51,522 nucleotides of DNA, from contig JAGCNV010000066.1 of assembly GCA_017645765.1 (NCBI GenBank), positions 1 to 51,522 of the forward strand, given 5' to 3'. The DNA is from a bacterium. Lineage in GTDB: Bacteria > UBP6 > UBA1177. A program made the translations under genes and the position numbers. Each line of letters opens with the position of its first letter. The stretch's first letter is position 1. Below the pieces are notes generated by a model, which was given only the letters and a program-made list of their open reading frames with translations, ran no database searches and was not told the origin of the DNA. Positions 1-8,830 of this stretch are shown in pieces.

Positions 1-111
1 GAAATGGAACGAATGATCCTTGAATTTATTGAATATTATAACAACAGGCGGATTCAGAAAAAACTGAATTGGATGACACCTGTTGAATTTAGGTCTAAGA
101 GATGTTATTAA
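1..111 (+). CDS. IS3-family transposase OrfB, C-terminal end only
   Basis: The reading frame is open from the left edge to TAA at 109-111 and encodes about 36 residues. The ending, with EYYNNRRIQKKLNWMTPVEF, is the typical C-terminus of the IS3/IS150 integrase-core (rve) transposase: an aromatic YYN.RI segment, then a MTPVE(F/Y)R motif. The protein would carry out DDE-type cut and paste or circle formation of its element. The rest of the gene lies outside the window, so it cannot be said whether the copy is intact. It is followed at once by a candidate right end of the element (116-140). Confidence 0.85.
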   Translation, partial: EMERMILEFIEYYNNRRIQKKLNWMTPVEFRSKRCY

Positions 112-115
112 ACCG

Positions 116-140
116 TGTCCAAAAAAATGGGGTCAGAACA
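116..140 (+). repeat. Candidate right terminal inverted repeat of the IS3-like element
   Basis: Four bases after the transposase stop codon there is a 25-nt segment starting TGTCCAAAAA and ending GGGTCAGAACA. IS3/IS150-type right ends have this form: a TGTCC, A-rich and GGGTCA core that ends in CA. The left end is outside the window, so the repeat cannot be paired here and no target-site duplication can be checked. Confidence 0.5.
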
Positions 141-196
141 CAGAGCGACTGAGAGGGCAGTTTGGGTTGCAGTACGGATCAAAAGCCTAAAATTTG

Positions 197-224
197 TTGA
201 TTTTTCAGCAGTTATAAATAAAAT
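197..224 (+). promoter_or_regulatory. Candidate sigma70-type promoter for the DUF3791 gene
   Basis: TTGATT (197-202), a 16-nt spacer and TAAAAT (219-224) lie 23 bases upstream of the ATG at 248. A GGAG ribosome binding site sits at 237-240. Assignment is by consensus match only. Confidence 0.4.
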
Positions 225-247
225 TTTGCGTTTTTTGGAGCGGTATC

Positions 248-460
248 ATGGATAAAAAAACACTGGAATTCGTTACTTACTGCATCGTTAAACTTTCAGC
301 GATACTGAATCTTTCACAGCATGAAGTCTATGTAAAGCTAAAAAATTCAGGAATATTATATGGTTATATCGTTCCATCTTATGATGTCCTTCACACATTC
401 AGTTCTCACTATCTGATGGAAGATCTGACCGACTACATGAAAGAAAAAGGAGTGCTCTGA
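248..460 (+). CDS. DUF3791 domain protein
   Basis: This 70-aa protein matches the DUF3791 pattern along its whole length: an opening MDKKTLEFVTYCI, a central helix with L..S..EVY.KL, the ILYGYIVPSYDVLHT segment and a closing MKEKGVL. DUF3791 proteins are small, of unknown biochemical role, and often sit beside DUF3990 genes in accessory regions. Here no DUF3990 partner is seen, so it may be an orphan. The ATG has GGAG at 237-240. The gene lies between the transposase tail and a defence-like gene block, which suggests acquisition with mobile DNA. Family assignment is fairly sure; function is unknown. Confidence 0.8.
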   Translation: MDKKTLEFVTYCIVKLSAILNLSQHEVYVKLKNSGILYGYIVPSYDVLHTFSSHYLMEDLTDYMKEKGVL

Positions 461-479
461 AACCACCAACCTTATGATG

Positions 480-507
480 TTGACTCAACCTATAATTTCA
501 TAATAAT
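480..507 (+). promoter_or_regulatory. Weak candidate promoter for the 539-aa gene
   Basis: TTGACT (480-485) and AATAAT (502-507) are separated by 16 nt, 27 bases before the ATG at 535. The -10 box is poor and a TATAAT at 491-496 is too close to the -35 to use it. Low confidence. Confidence 0.25.
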
Positions 508-534
508 TTTAGATGCTTACGAGGAGAGATAGCA

Positions 535-2154
535 ATGGAGAATAAATCTAATGCTTATTATCAAATTGCCAATAGGAAGTTTATCGAAAAAGAATATGGC
601 GAATATGGTAAATCATTATGGGTACAAATCAGTGGACATAAGGATTTAAACGGGGCAGATGCGTTATTTTGGTGCGTTTTGGTTGAAAAAAATAATGTAG
701 ATGTTGTGTTTAGAGATCATAGTTGGGATGTCCCCATTGGAGAGGGAGGCCCAGGTTTTATAGATGATGGAGATAATGTTAAATATCGTAGCAATAAGTT
801 AGGAGATGAATTTGAGCCGTTACTGTATTATCGAGAATTTTATGGCATAAAAAAGCCAGTTAACGAGCTTTCCCAAGAGTTTATTCTGCTGAACAATATC
901 TATTTTGATGAACAGAAAAAAGCATATTGCACAATACTTGAGAACGGCACAACAGAGGAAGTAGTGCGCGTAATAGGAGAAAATACCTTTTTAATTAAAC
1001 TATCATATTTAACACGATATGCGGCTGCAAAGCAGATGGCAGCTGTTTTATTTTATGATATCAGAACGAATTTTGATGTCGATACAAAGGAACTGGGAGT
1101 AAAAAAGTTTTCAGATGAACACAAGGATAAGAATGTGTTTTATCAAGTGTACGGCGGCAATTTGGAAGTCATACCAAAAAATGCATTTAGTGTTTTAACG
1201 GGAAAAAAGATTATTTATCCTGGTCCTGTTGAGACCTGTGGCTATTGGCCATTTGAAAAGGAAAAAGAGTTCGTGGAGTTTCTAATCGGGATTGATGAAA
1301 ACGGCAATGAAAAATCATTCACATGTAATCCTGATAAATTGGCTAATTATTTTGGGAATAATCGAGGCGCACCACTTTATCTGACCCCGGTGTTTTTTAA
1401 AAGAGAAGTACTTCTAAAGTATATTTCAAAACCAGATTTATATAGTATTGATGATGGGTATTTGAGGTGTAATGGACTATGGGGAATTGCAATCGATAAT
1501 GACCATAAAGATTGCATTTCAGTATATTTGGGTGATTTGGGACGAGATTTGCCAGAATCGGAGATGCTATATTGGAAAAGCTTTAATATAGTTTCAGATG
1601 AAGGTGTAAGTGTTACATCATTTAAAAGAGACTTTCTAGGCATCCCTGCTGATTCAGATATGATTGATCATAAGTTTAAGGGACATTACATTGAAACAAA
1701 TGAAGCATGGAATAGAAAATTCGGTTGGCCTTTATTTGTGCCTTTGACTAACGATGATCAACATAATTTTGACACACTAAGGATTCCGTTAACAGAAGAG
1801 AGTCAACCTGAGTTTGACGGATTGATATTATCTCTCGTAAAGGTGCTTATTGATTCTTTGAATGAAAAAAAATTTCAAGAGAATATTGAAAGCGAAAAAG
1901 ATCTTAAAGGGATAGGTAAATTAGAAAAGTGGTTAGAACGTTCTGGGTATAATGATTTCAAAACACATATAAAGTTTCTTCGAAATTTACAAGAGTTGAG
2001 ATCAAAAGGAACTGGTCACAGGAAAGGGAACGGGTATAATAAAATAGCATCTTCTTTTGGTGTGGGTGACAAAAAATTAAAAGAAGTATTTGAAGATATT
2101 CTGTCAAAAGCAGATGCATTTTTAATATATATGAATAATTTAATGGAAAAATAA
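535..2154 (+). CDS. Uncharacterised 539-aa defence-island protein with a possible C-terminal HEPN motif
   Basis: I do not recognise the family over most of the length. No signal peptide or membrane segment is visible, so it should be cytoplasmic. The first ~440 residues look like a large alpha/beta region. The last ~95 residues are helical and contain ELRSKGTGHRKG, with R489 and H495 in the RX4-6H spacing of HEPN ribonuclease domains. A GAGGAGA ribosome binding site at 521-527 supports the ATG at 535. The gene sits between a DUF3791 gene and a nuclease-helicase gene and is AT-rich like them. A HEPN RNase role in abortive infection is possible, but only the short motif supports it. The N-terminal part resembles no sensor I can name. 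Confidence 0.6.
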   Translation: MENKSNAYYQIANRKFIEKEYGEYGKSLWVQISGHKDLNGADALFWCVLVEKNNVDVVFRDHSWDVPIGEGGPGFIDDGDNVKYRSNKLGDEFEPLLYYREFYGIKKPVNELSQEFILLNNIYFDEQKKAYCTILENGTTEEVVRVIGENTFLIKLSYLTRYAAAKQMAAVLFYDIRTNFDVDTKELGVKKFSDEHKDKNVFYQVYGGNLEVIPKNAFSVLTGKKIIYPGPVETCGYWPFEKEKEFVEFLIGIDENGNEKSFTCNPDKLANYFGNNRGAPLYLTPVFFKREVLLKYISKPDLYSIDDGYLRCNGLWGIAIDNDHKDCISVYLGDLGRDLPESEMLYWKSFNIVSDEGVSVTSFKRDFLGIPADSDMIDHKFKGHYIETNEAWNRKFGWPLFVPLTNDDQHNFDTLRIPLTEESQPEFDGLILSLVKVLIDSLNEKKFQENIESEKDLKGIGKLEKWLERSGYNDFKTHIKFLRNLQELRSKGTGHRKGNGYNKIASSFGVGDKKLKEVFEDILSKADAFLIYMNNLMEK

Positions 2155-2266
2155 TAGTAAGAGAATGAAGCTTCCGCATCACCTCCATTTTTGTGTCTAC
2201 TCTTTGAATAGCAAACGGTTTTTCCCAACCAGAAAAATTTTTTCAGAAAAATTCCTCAAAAAACTT

Positions 2267-2295
2267 TTGCCAAAAAAAGCGGTCGAGGGTATGAT
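2267..2295 (+). promoter_or_regulatory. Candidate promoter for the nuclease-DUF2075 gene
   Basis: TTGCCA (2267-2272) and TATGAT (2290-2295) are spaced by 17 nt, and a GAGGA ribosome binding site (2312-2316) precedes the ATG at 2326. The 171-nt gap after the previous gene otherwise holds nothing recognisable. Confidence 0.45.
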
Positions 2296-2325
2296 TCCGA
2301 GCTTTGTTTTTGAGGAATAATTTCA

Positions 2326-4380
2326 ATGATTAATCGTTATTTTTACAAATCATATCTATCAGATTTTTTCAATTCTTCAGTTGAAACTATTTTTGGCCAG
2401 ATGTCGCTTGCTGACGAAATGGACACTATGGCCACTCAAAAATTTGCATGGTATGAAGAAATTGAAACCATGAAACAAGTTCTAACTCCGTGGGAACAAG
2501 AAAATGCGGAAATTCTTTTTGAATATTCGATTCCACGACTTGGCAAAAGAATAGATGTTGTCGTTTTGTTGCAAGAAAGAGTCTTTGTTATCGAATTTAA
2601 GGTTGGTAAAACAGATTTTTTGCATACCGACGTAGATCAAGTTTTGGATTATGCTCTCGACTTGAAAAACTTTCATCAAGGTAGTATTGATCGCTTGATT
2701 GTTCCTATCTTGGTTGCTACAGAAGCTTCAGAATATTCAACCAAATTTCAACTTTCGCACTATAACGACGGCATTTACGAGCCGCTTTTAACAGATGCTA
2801 CACATCTCCAAGAGGTAATAAACTTAGTTTTATCTGATGAAATCGAGCATAAAACATACAGCATCGCATTAGAAGATTGGGCTCGCAGCCGTTATGCGCC
2901 GACTCCGACTATTATTGAAGCAGCAAGATCGCTTTATTTGAATCACAGCGTTGAAGATATTACTCGCCATGAAGCTGAGGGAGAACAACTTGAACGCACT
3001 ACACGTTATGTACAGCAAGTAATCCGCGAAACCAAAGCAAGAGGAGGCAAAAGTATCTGCTTCGTTACCGGTGTTCCTGGAGCAGGAAAGACATTAGTTG
3101 GCCTTAATGTTGCAGTACAACAAGAATCTAATGAAGATTTAGCTGTTTATCTCTCCGGCAACGGTCCGTTAGTCGCCGTTCTTACAGAGGCACTAACCCG
3201 AGACAAACAAGAACAGGAAAAAGCACGTGGAAACAAAATAACTAAGAAAATCGCGGAAAGTGAAGTTAAGCGTTTTATCCAAATCATCCATCGTTACCGC
3301 GACAATATGCTTAACAAAGTTAAATTGGTTGATGGCAAACTGGAAATAGATCCAACAAAAGAATTGAAAGACAAAGCAGCCGGCTATGGTGAAGTAGAAA
3401 ATATTGCCATCTTTGATGAAGCGCAACGCTCTTGGGACAAAGAACATATCGCATCATGGCTTAACAGAAAGAAAGGTTTTGCAAATTTTCCCATGTCAGA
3501 GGGAGAATTTCTTATTTGGTCGCTCGATCAACGCAAAGATTGGGCTGTAATAGTTTGTCTTGTGGGAGGCGGTCAGGAAATCAATACCGGAGAAGCAGGT
3601 ATTGGCGAATGGATTCGAGCTCTAAATGAAGCTTTTCCTGATTGGCAGATTTATATTTCAAGCCAACTCACAGCTCGCGAATACGCTGAAGGTAAGGTTG
3701 AAGAGTTATTACAAAATAATCCTCATGTTATTTATTCGGATGATTTACATCTTGCCGTATCTATGCGGAGTTTCCGCGCTGAAAGTTTATCGAATTTAGT
3801 CCATTATCTGTTAGATGGAGACATTGACAAAGCCCGAGAAATCTATGCTTCCATCGAAGATCGCTATCCAATTGCCCTCACGAGAAATATCGAAACAGCC
3901 AAAGAATGGCTACGCCAAAAAGCTCGTGGAAACGAACGATATGGCATGGTTGTTTCCTCAAAAGCTTATCGTTTAAAACCTTTGGCAATTGATGTACGCT
4001 GTAAACCCGACACCGTTCATTGGTTTTTGGATGATATCAATGATGTTCGTTCTTCGTTGTTTTTGGAAGATGCCGCCAGTGAATTTGATATCCAAGGCCT
4101 TGAATTAGATTGGACATGCTTGGTTTGGGATGGAGACTTGCGGCGAGGCAAAAATTCTTGGGAATATTACGAGTTTAATGGCGGCAACAAATGGAACCGC
4201 ATCAACAAAGAAGAACGCAAAGCATACCAACTGAACGCATATCGTGTTTTGTTGACTCGTGCAAGACAAGGAATGATTATCTGTGTTCCAGAAGGAAATT
4301 CAAAAGATCAAACTCGATTGCCTGAATTTTATGATAACACTTACAAATATTTGAAATTAATCGGATTTAAAGAAATTTAG
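2326..4380 (+). CDS. PD-(D/E)XK nuclease fused to a DUF2075 (Schlafen-like) helicase
   Basis: This 684-aa cytoplasmic protein has two parts. The N-terminal ~180 residues contain a nuclease core: RIDVVV (D77) then VIEFKVGK (E90, K92), the D...ExK arrangement of PD-(D/E)XK enzymes. The rest is a DUF2075 NTPase/helicase, with Walker A GVPGAGKT at about 249-256, Walker B IFDEAQRSW at about 363-371, a QLTAREYAEG helicase segment, and the C-terminal NAYRVLLTRARQGM motif of superfamily 1 helicases. DUF2075 proteins are repeatedly found in bacterial defence islands. This one sits directly upstream of an McrBC-like pair. A role in DNA surveillance or degradation is inferred; the exact system is unknown. 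Confidence 0.8.
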   Translation: MINRYFYKSYLSDFFNSSVETIFGQMSLADEMDTMATQKFAWYEEIETMKQVLTPWEQENAEILFEYSIPRLGKRIDVVVLLQERVFVIEFKVGKTDFLHTDVDQVLDYALDLKNFHQGSIDRLIVPILVATEASEYSTKFQLSHYNDGIYEPLLTDATHLQEVINLVLSDEIEHKTYSIALEDWARSRYAPTPTIIEAARSLYLNHSVEDITRHEAEGEQLERTTRYVQQVIRETKARGGKSICFVTGVPGAGKTLVGLNVAVQQESNEDLAVYLSGNGPLVAVLTEALTRDKQEQEKARGNKITKKIAESEVKRFIQIIHRYRDNMLNKVKLVDGKLEIDPTKELKDKAAGYGEVENIAIFDEAQRSWDKEHIASWLNRKKGFANFPMSEGEFLIWSLDQRKDWAVIVCLVGGGQEINTGEAGIGEWIRALNEAFPDWQIYISSQLTAREYAEGKVEELLQNNPHVIYSDDLHLAVSMRSFRAESLSNLVHYLLDGDIDKAREIYASIEDRYPIALTRNIETAKEWLRQKARGNERYGMVVSSKAYRLKPLAIDVRCKPDTVHWFLDDINDVRSSLFLEDAASEFDIQGLELDWTCLVWDGDLRRGKNSWEYYEFNGGNKWNRINKEERKAYQLNAYRVLLTRARQGMIICVPEGNSKDQTRLPEFYDNTYKYLKLIGFKEI

Positions 4381-4460
4381 TGTTGCTAAAAAAACAAATA
4401 TCTCTATCATTTTTGAGGTTTTATTCGAAAATTGAAATATAAATCTATGGAGTGTTTACT

Positions 4461-6455
4461 ATGCAAAATCAAGCCACAGCCGACCAAGAGAATAACAACA
4501 GAAAAACTATCCAAGAAATTTATGACGATTGTAAAAAAAGACATCTTTCTCATTACAAAAAAATTATTGATTACGCTTTAGAAATTAGAAAAAAAGTTTT
4601 AGATGAAAAATATCTATGGACTGACGAAGAAGAACTTTCCACATTACTCAACAAAGATAACCCTATAGCAACAGCCGCTAACGAACAATGGAAATGGAAA
4701 GAGATTGAACCTTATTGGAAAAAGAATCTTAACATAATTCGAGAGTTAATCAAAAACAAATCATCAATTTCTCCACAAATATATGATATGCTTTATCGGG
4801 AATATAAATTACAAAAAAAAGCAGCGCATTTCAACAGGTTAATATGTACACTTTTTCCTGGTCAGCTTTTATTTATTCCTGCATACACCGAACTATCCAA
4901 AATTAAAATTTCAGGATTGACTGCAAACGACTGGATAACAAGAAATATCTTCTTGTTTAACTATTGCTCTGATAGAATTAAGGATCCTGATGAAAATAAA
5001 TCGTTTTATATTTCTTGTTTTGCTTGGGACCTACTAAGGTATTTAATTAAGAACGAACAGACTGGGCTTTCCGATTCAAGCACTAATTTAAGGCTCAACA
5101 TGTCATATAATCGCATAATCTTTGGAGCTCCAGGAACAGGGAAATCTCACACTATTAAGGAATTGACTGAAGGAAAAACCGTCTTTCGCACAACTTTCCA
5201 CCCAGACAGCGACTATGCCTCTTTTGTAGGATGCTACAAACCCACTACCAAACAGGTTCGGGTATTTTCAACTTACGGAGAAAAAGCAGTAGCGGTTAAA
5301 GGTGCTGACGGTCAGCCTGTGATGGAAGACCGCATTATTTATAAATTTGTACCGCAAGCATTTTTGAAAGCATATATTGAAGCTTGGAAATCTGAAGAAG
5401 AAGTGTATTTGATCATAGAAGAAATTAACCGCGGTAACTGCGCTCAGATTTTCGGAGATTTGTTTCAGCTTTTAGACAGAAAAGACGGCGTTTCTGAGTA
5501 TCCGATAAAACCAGACAATGATATTGCCATGTATATTGCAGAAGAACTGTCAAAAATTGAAAATATTCCCAACCAGGTAAAAAATGGGGAAGAGCTTATT
5601 CTTCCATCTAACTTTTACATTTGGGCAACCATGAACACAAGTGACCAGAGTCTTTTTCCGATTGATAGTGCTTTCAAACGCCGCTGGGATTGGCAATATG
5701 TACCTATCTTAAATGCTAAAGAGAATTGGAAAATAGAGGCAAACGGCAATCTATATGATTGGTGGTCATTTCTTGAAAAAATCAATGAAAAAATTGGCAG
5801 TACAACAAACTCTGAAGATAAAAAACTTGGTTATTTCTTCTGCAAAGCAGATGAGAACGGTATTATAAGCGCTGAAAAATTCGTCAACAAAGTCATTTTC
5901 TACCTTTGGAACGATGTTTTTAAAGACTATGATTTTGACGGCAATATCTTTAACAATGAAGACAGTAGTCATTTCTCATTCAATAAATTGTATAATGTTG
6001 ACGGAAACGGAGAAGTTCGAATTCAAGAAAACAAAGTGGAGCAATTTCTTAACAATTTAAATGTCAACACTTTTGTAGTCACAACTACGGATGACATTAT
6101 TGAATCCAATATTAAAGATGACAATAATCTGATAAAAAGAAATCCCGCAAAATTTTTAAAAGTCAGTTATAATGGAGAAATAATAAAGCACGATTCTTCA
6201 AGAAATACTTATTTGGAAGCAATTAACAAAATTGTTCAAAAAGTCGGTATTAACAAAGTTAAAGAATTAAACACAGAAATAACTCAAAATCCTCCAAACA
6301 ACACTACAAGGAATTATAAGGAAATTGGTAACACCGGTTGGTTTGTAGCTACAAACAATGGAACTGAAAGGTTTAGAGATATATTACAAAAATTAAAGAC
6401 CAACTTGAACCTTGATGATTTAGATATTGAAATTGTAGATGAAAATACTCATTGA
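4461..6455 (+). CDS. McrB-like AAA+ GTPase of a restriction system
   Basis: This 664-aa protein has an N-terminal ~200-residue region with no motif I can place, probably DNA recognition, then an McrB-type AAA+ motor. Visible motifs are Walker A FGAPGTGKS (about 222-230), Walker B LIIEEINRGNCAQIFGDLFQLLD (first half, EEINRG, is the McrB hallmark), and the MNTSDQSLFPIDSAFKRRW segment that matches the McrB MNTADRS GTP-specificity and sensor region. McrB hexamers hydrolyse GTP to drive translocation by an McrC-type nuclease. The next gene starts inside this one (17-nt overlap), as expected for mcrB-mcrC or llaJI R1-R2 pairs. ATG 4461 was preferred over GTG 4452 because GGAG at 4449-4452 is well spaced from it. 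Confidence 0.85.
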   Translation: MQNQATADQENNNRKTIQEIYDDCKKRHLSHYKKIIDYALEIRKKVLDEKYLWTDEEELSTLLNKDNPIATAANEQWKWKEIEPYWKKNLNIIRELIKNKSSISPQIYDMLYREYKLQKKAAHFNRLICTLFPGQLLFIPAYTELSKIKISGLTANDWITRNIFLFNYCSDRIKDPDENKSFYISCFAWDLLRYLIKNEQTGLSDSSTNLRLNMSYNRIIFGAPGTGKSHTIKELTEGKTVFRTTFHPDSDYASFVGCYKPTTKQVRVFSTYGEKAVAVKGADGQPVMEDRIIYKFVPQAFLKAYIEAWKSEEEVYLIIEEINRGNCAQIFGDLFQLLDRKDGVSEYPIKPDNDIAMYIAEELSKIENIPNQVKNGEELILPSNFYIWATMNTSDQSLFPIDSAFKRRWDWQYVPILNAKENWKIEANGNLYDWWSFLEKINEKIGSTTNSEDKKLGYFFCKADENGIISAEKFVNKVIFYLWNDVFKDYDFDGNIFNNEDSSHFSFNKLYNVDGNGEVRIQENKVEQFLNNLNVNTFVVTTTDDIIESNIKDDNNLIKRNPAKFLKVSYNGEIIKHDSSRNTYLEAINKIVQKVGINKVKELNTEITQNPPNNTTRNYKEIGNTGWFVATNNGTERFRDILQKLKTNLNLDDLDIEIVDENTH

Positions 6456-8241
6456 GGAACACCTATACCAAGCTAAAGATATTGAAGAGGTTATAGACGG
6501 CATAACTACCCTCAGAGATATTAACGGCAAAATAGCTGTCAATCATGTAGGTTATTACTATAACTCCAAGTTGAAAGACTGCGTCTTCATCTTGCCAAAA
6601 GTAATTTTGGGAAATGTAAAGGATGAAGAATTAGTGTTCGGTCAATATAAACCGGAAGAAATTATCAGTTTTGAGTCGCAAAAAAAACTGACTCCAACAG
6701 AATACGAATTTATATATGAGCTATCAGTATGGATTTACCATGCAATTTCTCTTTATCATGATACTCATTCCAAAAGCAATATTGTGCTACAACAAAACGT
6801 TCAGCAAATGTCAAAAGGCAAAATGAGGTTGAAACACAATACTTTTCTTGACATTCTGCTTGCTATACAAGAATTCAACCGCGAAAATCAGAATTTCTTT
6901 TTCTTTATTTTAAGAAACATTCATTCCGGCTACAACAAAATCAACTGGAACAGGACTATCAGCACGACAAACACTATTATTCGGGATCAGAACCCGATTT
7001 ATCTGAATCCTGTGAACAAAAAACGGCAGATCAATTTTGATGAGGAACTGCTTGTTATATTTTTTTCCATTTTGAATTACATCAATAAACACTACGGTTT
7101 TCCAGCCACAATCAATGTAAATTTTCCACTAATTACTGATCATAAGTTCGAGCATTACCTAAATGGTTTTGGCAAAAAACGGTTATTGAATATCAAACAC
7201 AAATATTTTACCGATAAACATCTCTATTTATGGGAACTATGCTATGCTTTTTTCGACAAAAGCAAAGAGATAAATATTGATATCAACAAACATGAATATC
7301 TATTAGTCAAGAACTTTAATATCGTTTTTGAGGATATGATAGACACGCTGATAAGTGATAAAAATATTCCAACCGAACTAAAAGAACAAAAAGATGGTAA
7401 AATCGTCGATCATATCTACAAAGACCAATCGATCATTGAAGACAACAATGACATCTACTTCATAGGTGACAGCAAATACTACAAAGAAACAACTCAACCC
7501 AGTGAAAATTCTATTTACAAACAATTCACTTACGCAAAAAATGTCATTCAATATAATATCAATCTGTTCAACAACGAACCCAACAACAACTCAAGCTGCC
7601 GTTATCGTGACCCACTAACAGAAGGCTATAGCATTACACCAAACTTTTTCATTCGTGGAAAAATTGATTTTGACAATCCAAAAAATCAGAAGCAAAAAAT
7701 CGAAAAAGACGAAACGTTTAAACAGCATAACGAACATTTCTTCAACCGCTTATTTGACCGAGACACCTTGTTTTTACAATCCTATGACATCAATTTCATG
7801 TTTGTTATAGCCTCCTATGTACACAATTCCGATGAGATAACTTTGAAAAATTCACTCCGAAAAATGTTTCGCAATAATTTCATAGAATTTATCGAGAACA
7901 AATTTCAATTTTATGTTTTGGAACCCAGAAAAGGTATAATTTTAACAAATGCAGTTGAGCGGCATTTCAAAAAACTTATAGGAAAAATCTATCAACCAAA
8001 CAATTATTCCAATCTACTCATTATGGCACTCGACAAAGATGCAAAATATAAACTGGAAAATCTGAGTCTTGTCTCAAACATAAGACAAGATTTTCATATT
8101 TACGAATATCATTTAGGTGACGATCCCAAGGAAGTTCTAAAAACAAACCCATATAGCAATCCCATGGCTGCCGAACCCAAGGAATCAGAGGAACAAAACA
8201 ACATTTTAGAAGAATTTGAATACCGCTCATCAGACGACTAA
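6439..8241 (+). CDS. LlaJI/McrC-like restriction nuclease subunit
   Basis: This 600-aa protein is translationally coupled to the McrB-like gene. The N-terminus (NGKIAVNHVGYYYN, then CVFILPKVIL) matches the start of LlaJI-type R2/McrC-like subunits. A PD-(D/E)XK nuclease core is visible at about 320-345: IVDHIYKDQ provides the Asp, and IYFIGDSKYYKE provides the D-x-K element. Together with the GTPase it should cut DNA after translocation. LlaJI is a type IIS-like restriction system with two C5 methylases, whereas McrBC is a type IV enzyme that cuts methylated DNA. No methylase is present here, so a methylation-dependent type IV mode is plausible. Function is inferred from the pair, not shown by sequence alone. 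Confidence 0.78.
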   Translation: MKILIEEHLYQAKDIEEVIDGITTLRDINGKIAVNHVGYYYNSKLKDCVFILPKVILGNVKDEELVFGQYKPEEIISFESQKKLTPTEYEFIYELSVWIYHAISLYHDTHSKSNIVLQQNVQQMSKGKMRLKHNTFLDILLAIQEFNRENQNFFFFILRNIHSGYNKINWNRTISTTNTIIRDQNPIYLNPVNKKRQINFDEELLVIFFSILNYINKHYGFPATINVNFPLITDHKFEHYLNGFGKKRLLNIKHKYFTDKHLYLWELCYAFFDKSKEINIDINKHEYLLVKNFNIVFEDMIDTLISDKNIPTELKEQKDGKIVDHIYKDQSIIEDNNDIYFIGDSKYYKETTQPSENSIYKQFTYAKNVIQYNINLFNNEPNNNSSCRYRDPLTEGYSITPNFFIRGKIDFDNPKNQKQKIEKDETFKQHNEHFFNRLFDRDTLFLQSYDINFMFVIASYVHNSDEITLKNSLRKMFRNNFIEFIENKFQFYVLEPRKGIILTNAVERHFKKLIGKIYQPNNYSNLLIMALDKDAKYKLENLSLVSNIRQDFHIYEYHLGDDPKEVLKTNPYSNPMAAEPKESEEQNNILEEFEYRSSDD

Positions 8242-8280
8242 ATCACCGACACCCTCACTCCTACCCAGCGTCACTACTGC

Positions 8281-8772
8281 ATGTCACGTGTGCACAGCAA
8301 AAACACCAAGCCTGAAATCCTCGTCCGCAAATGGCTGTGGGAGCACGGCTACCGCTACCGCCTGAACGTGAAGGATATTCCCGGCAGACCCGACATCGTG
8401 ATGAGGAAATACAAAACCGTGATTTTCGTGAACGGCTGTTTCTGGCACGGTCACGTTGGGTGCGACAAATTCGTGATGCCGAAATCGAATGTCGAGTTCT
8501 GGCAGTCCAAAATCTCCCGCAACCGCGTGCGCGACCTCAAAAACTACAAAACCTTGCAGGAAAGCGGCTGGAATGTGATCGTTGTCTGGGAATGCGAGCT
8601 GAAATCATCCTCTTTCGAAGAGACGATGGCGAAAGTCATCTCCAAAATCGGCAAAAACCCGCAAAAACCTTTTGAATACCAAACCCCTGACAGCGGTTTC
8701 GCCGTCGCCGCGGAACCGGAAGCGGAATACAATGCCACCGAAGCAAACGCATTTAATAAAAATAAAAATTAA
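8281..8772 (+). CDS. vsr: Very short patch repair (Vsr) endonuclease, usual start codon altered
   Basis: This is a 163-aa Vsr-family protein. SRVHSKNTKPE, DIPGRPDIVMRKYKTVIFVNGCFWHGH and WNVIVVWECEL are the family signatures, including the catalytic Asp (GRPDIV) and the FxxGCFWH segment. Vsr nicks T:G mismatches that arise by deamination of 5-methylcytosine, so it normally accompanies a C5 methylase, which is absent here. Vsr homology continues upstream of the first ATG: the in-frame codons from 8242 read ITDTLTPTQRHYC, which matches the family N-terminus, but the expected ATG reads ATC. Either ATC acts as a rare start or translation begins at 8281 without the N-terminal 13 residues. The TAA of the nuclease gene lies immediately before 8242 in the same frame. 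The gene is visibly richer in GC than its neighbours. Confidence 0.88.
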   Translation: MSRVHSKNTKPEILVRKWLWEHGYRYRLNVKDIPGRPDIVMRKYKTVIFVNGCFWHGHVGCDKFVMPKSNVEFWQSKISRNRVRDLKNYKTLQESGWNVIVVWECELKSSSFEETMAKVISKIGKNPQKPFEYQTPDSGFAVAAEPEAEYNATEANAFNKNKN

Positions 8773-8796
8773 ATTAGAAAAATTTTTCATTTTATC

Positions 8797-8824
8797 TTGA
8801 CATTTTTATTTTCATCTCTATACT
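8797..8824 (+). promoter_or_regulatory. Strong promoter of the type III toxin-antitoxin locus
   Basis: A consensus TTGACA (8797-8802), a 16-nt spacer and TATACT (8819-8824) predict a transcript start near 8831. It begins right at a 7-bp hairpin and runs to a terminator before the toxin gene. Promoter-RNA-terminator-toxin is the standard layout of type III systems. Confidence 0.7.
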
Positions 8825-8830
8825 TCTTGC

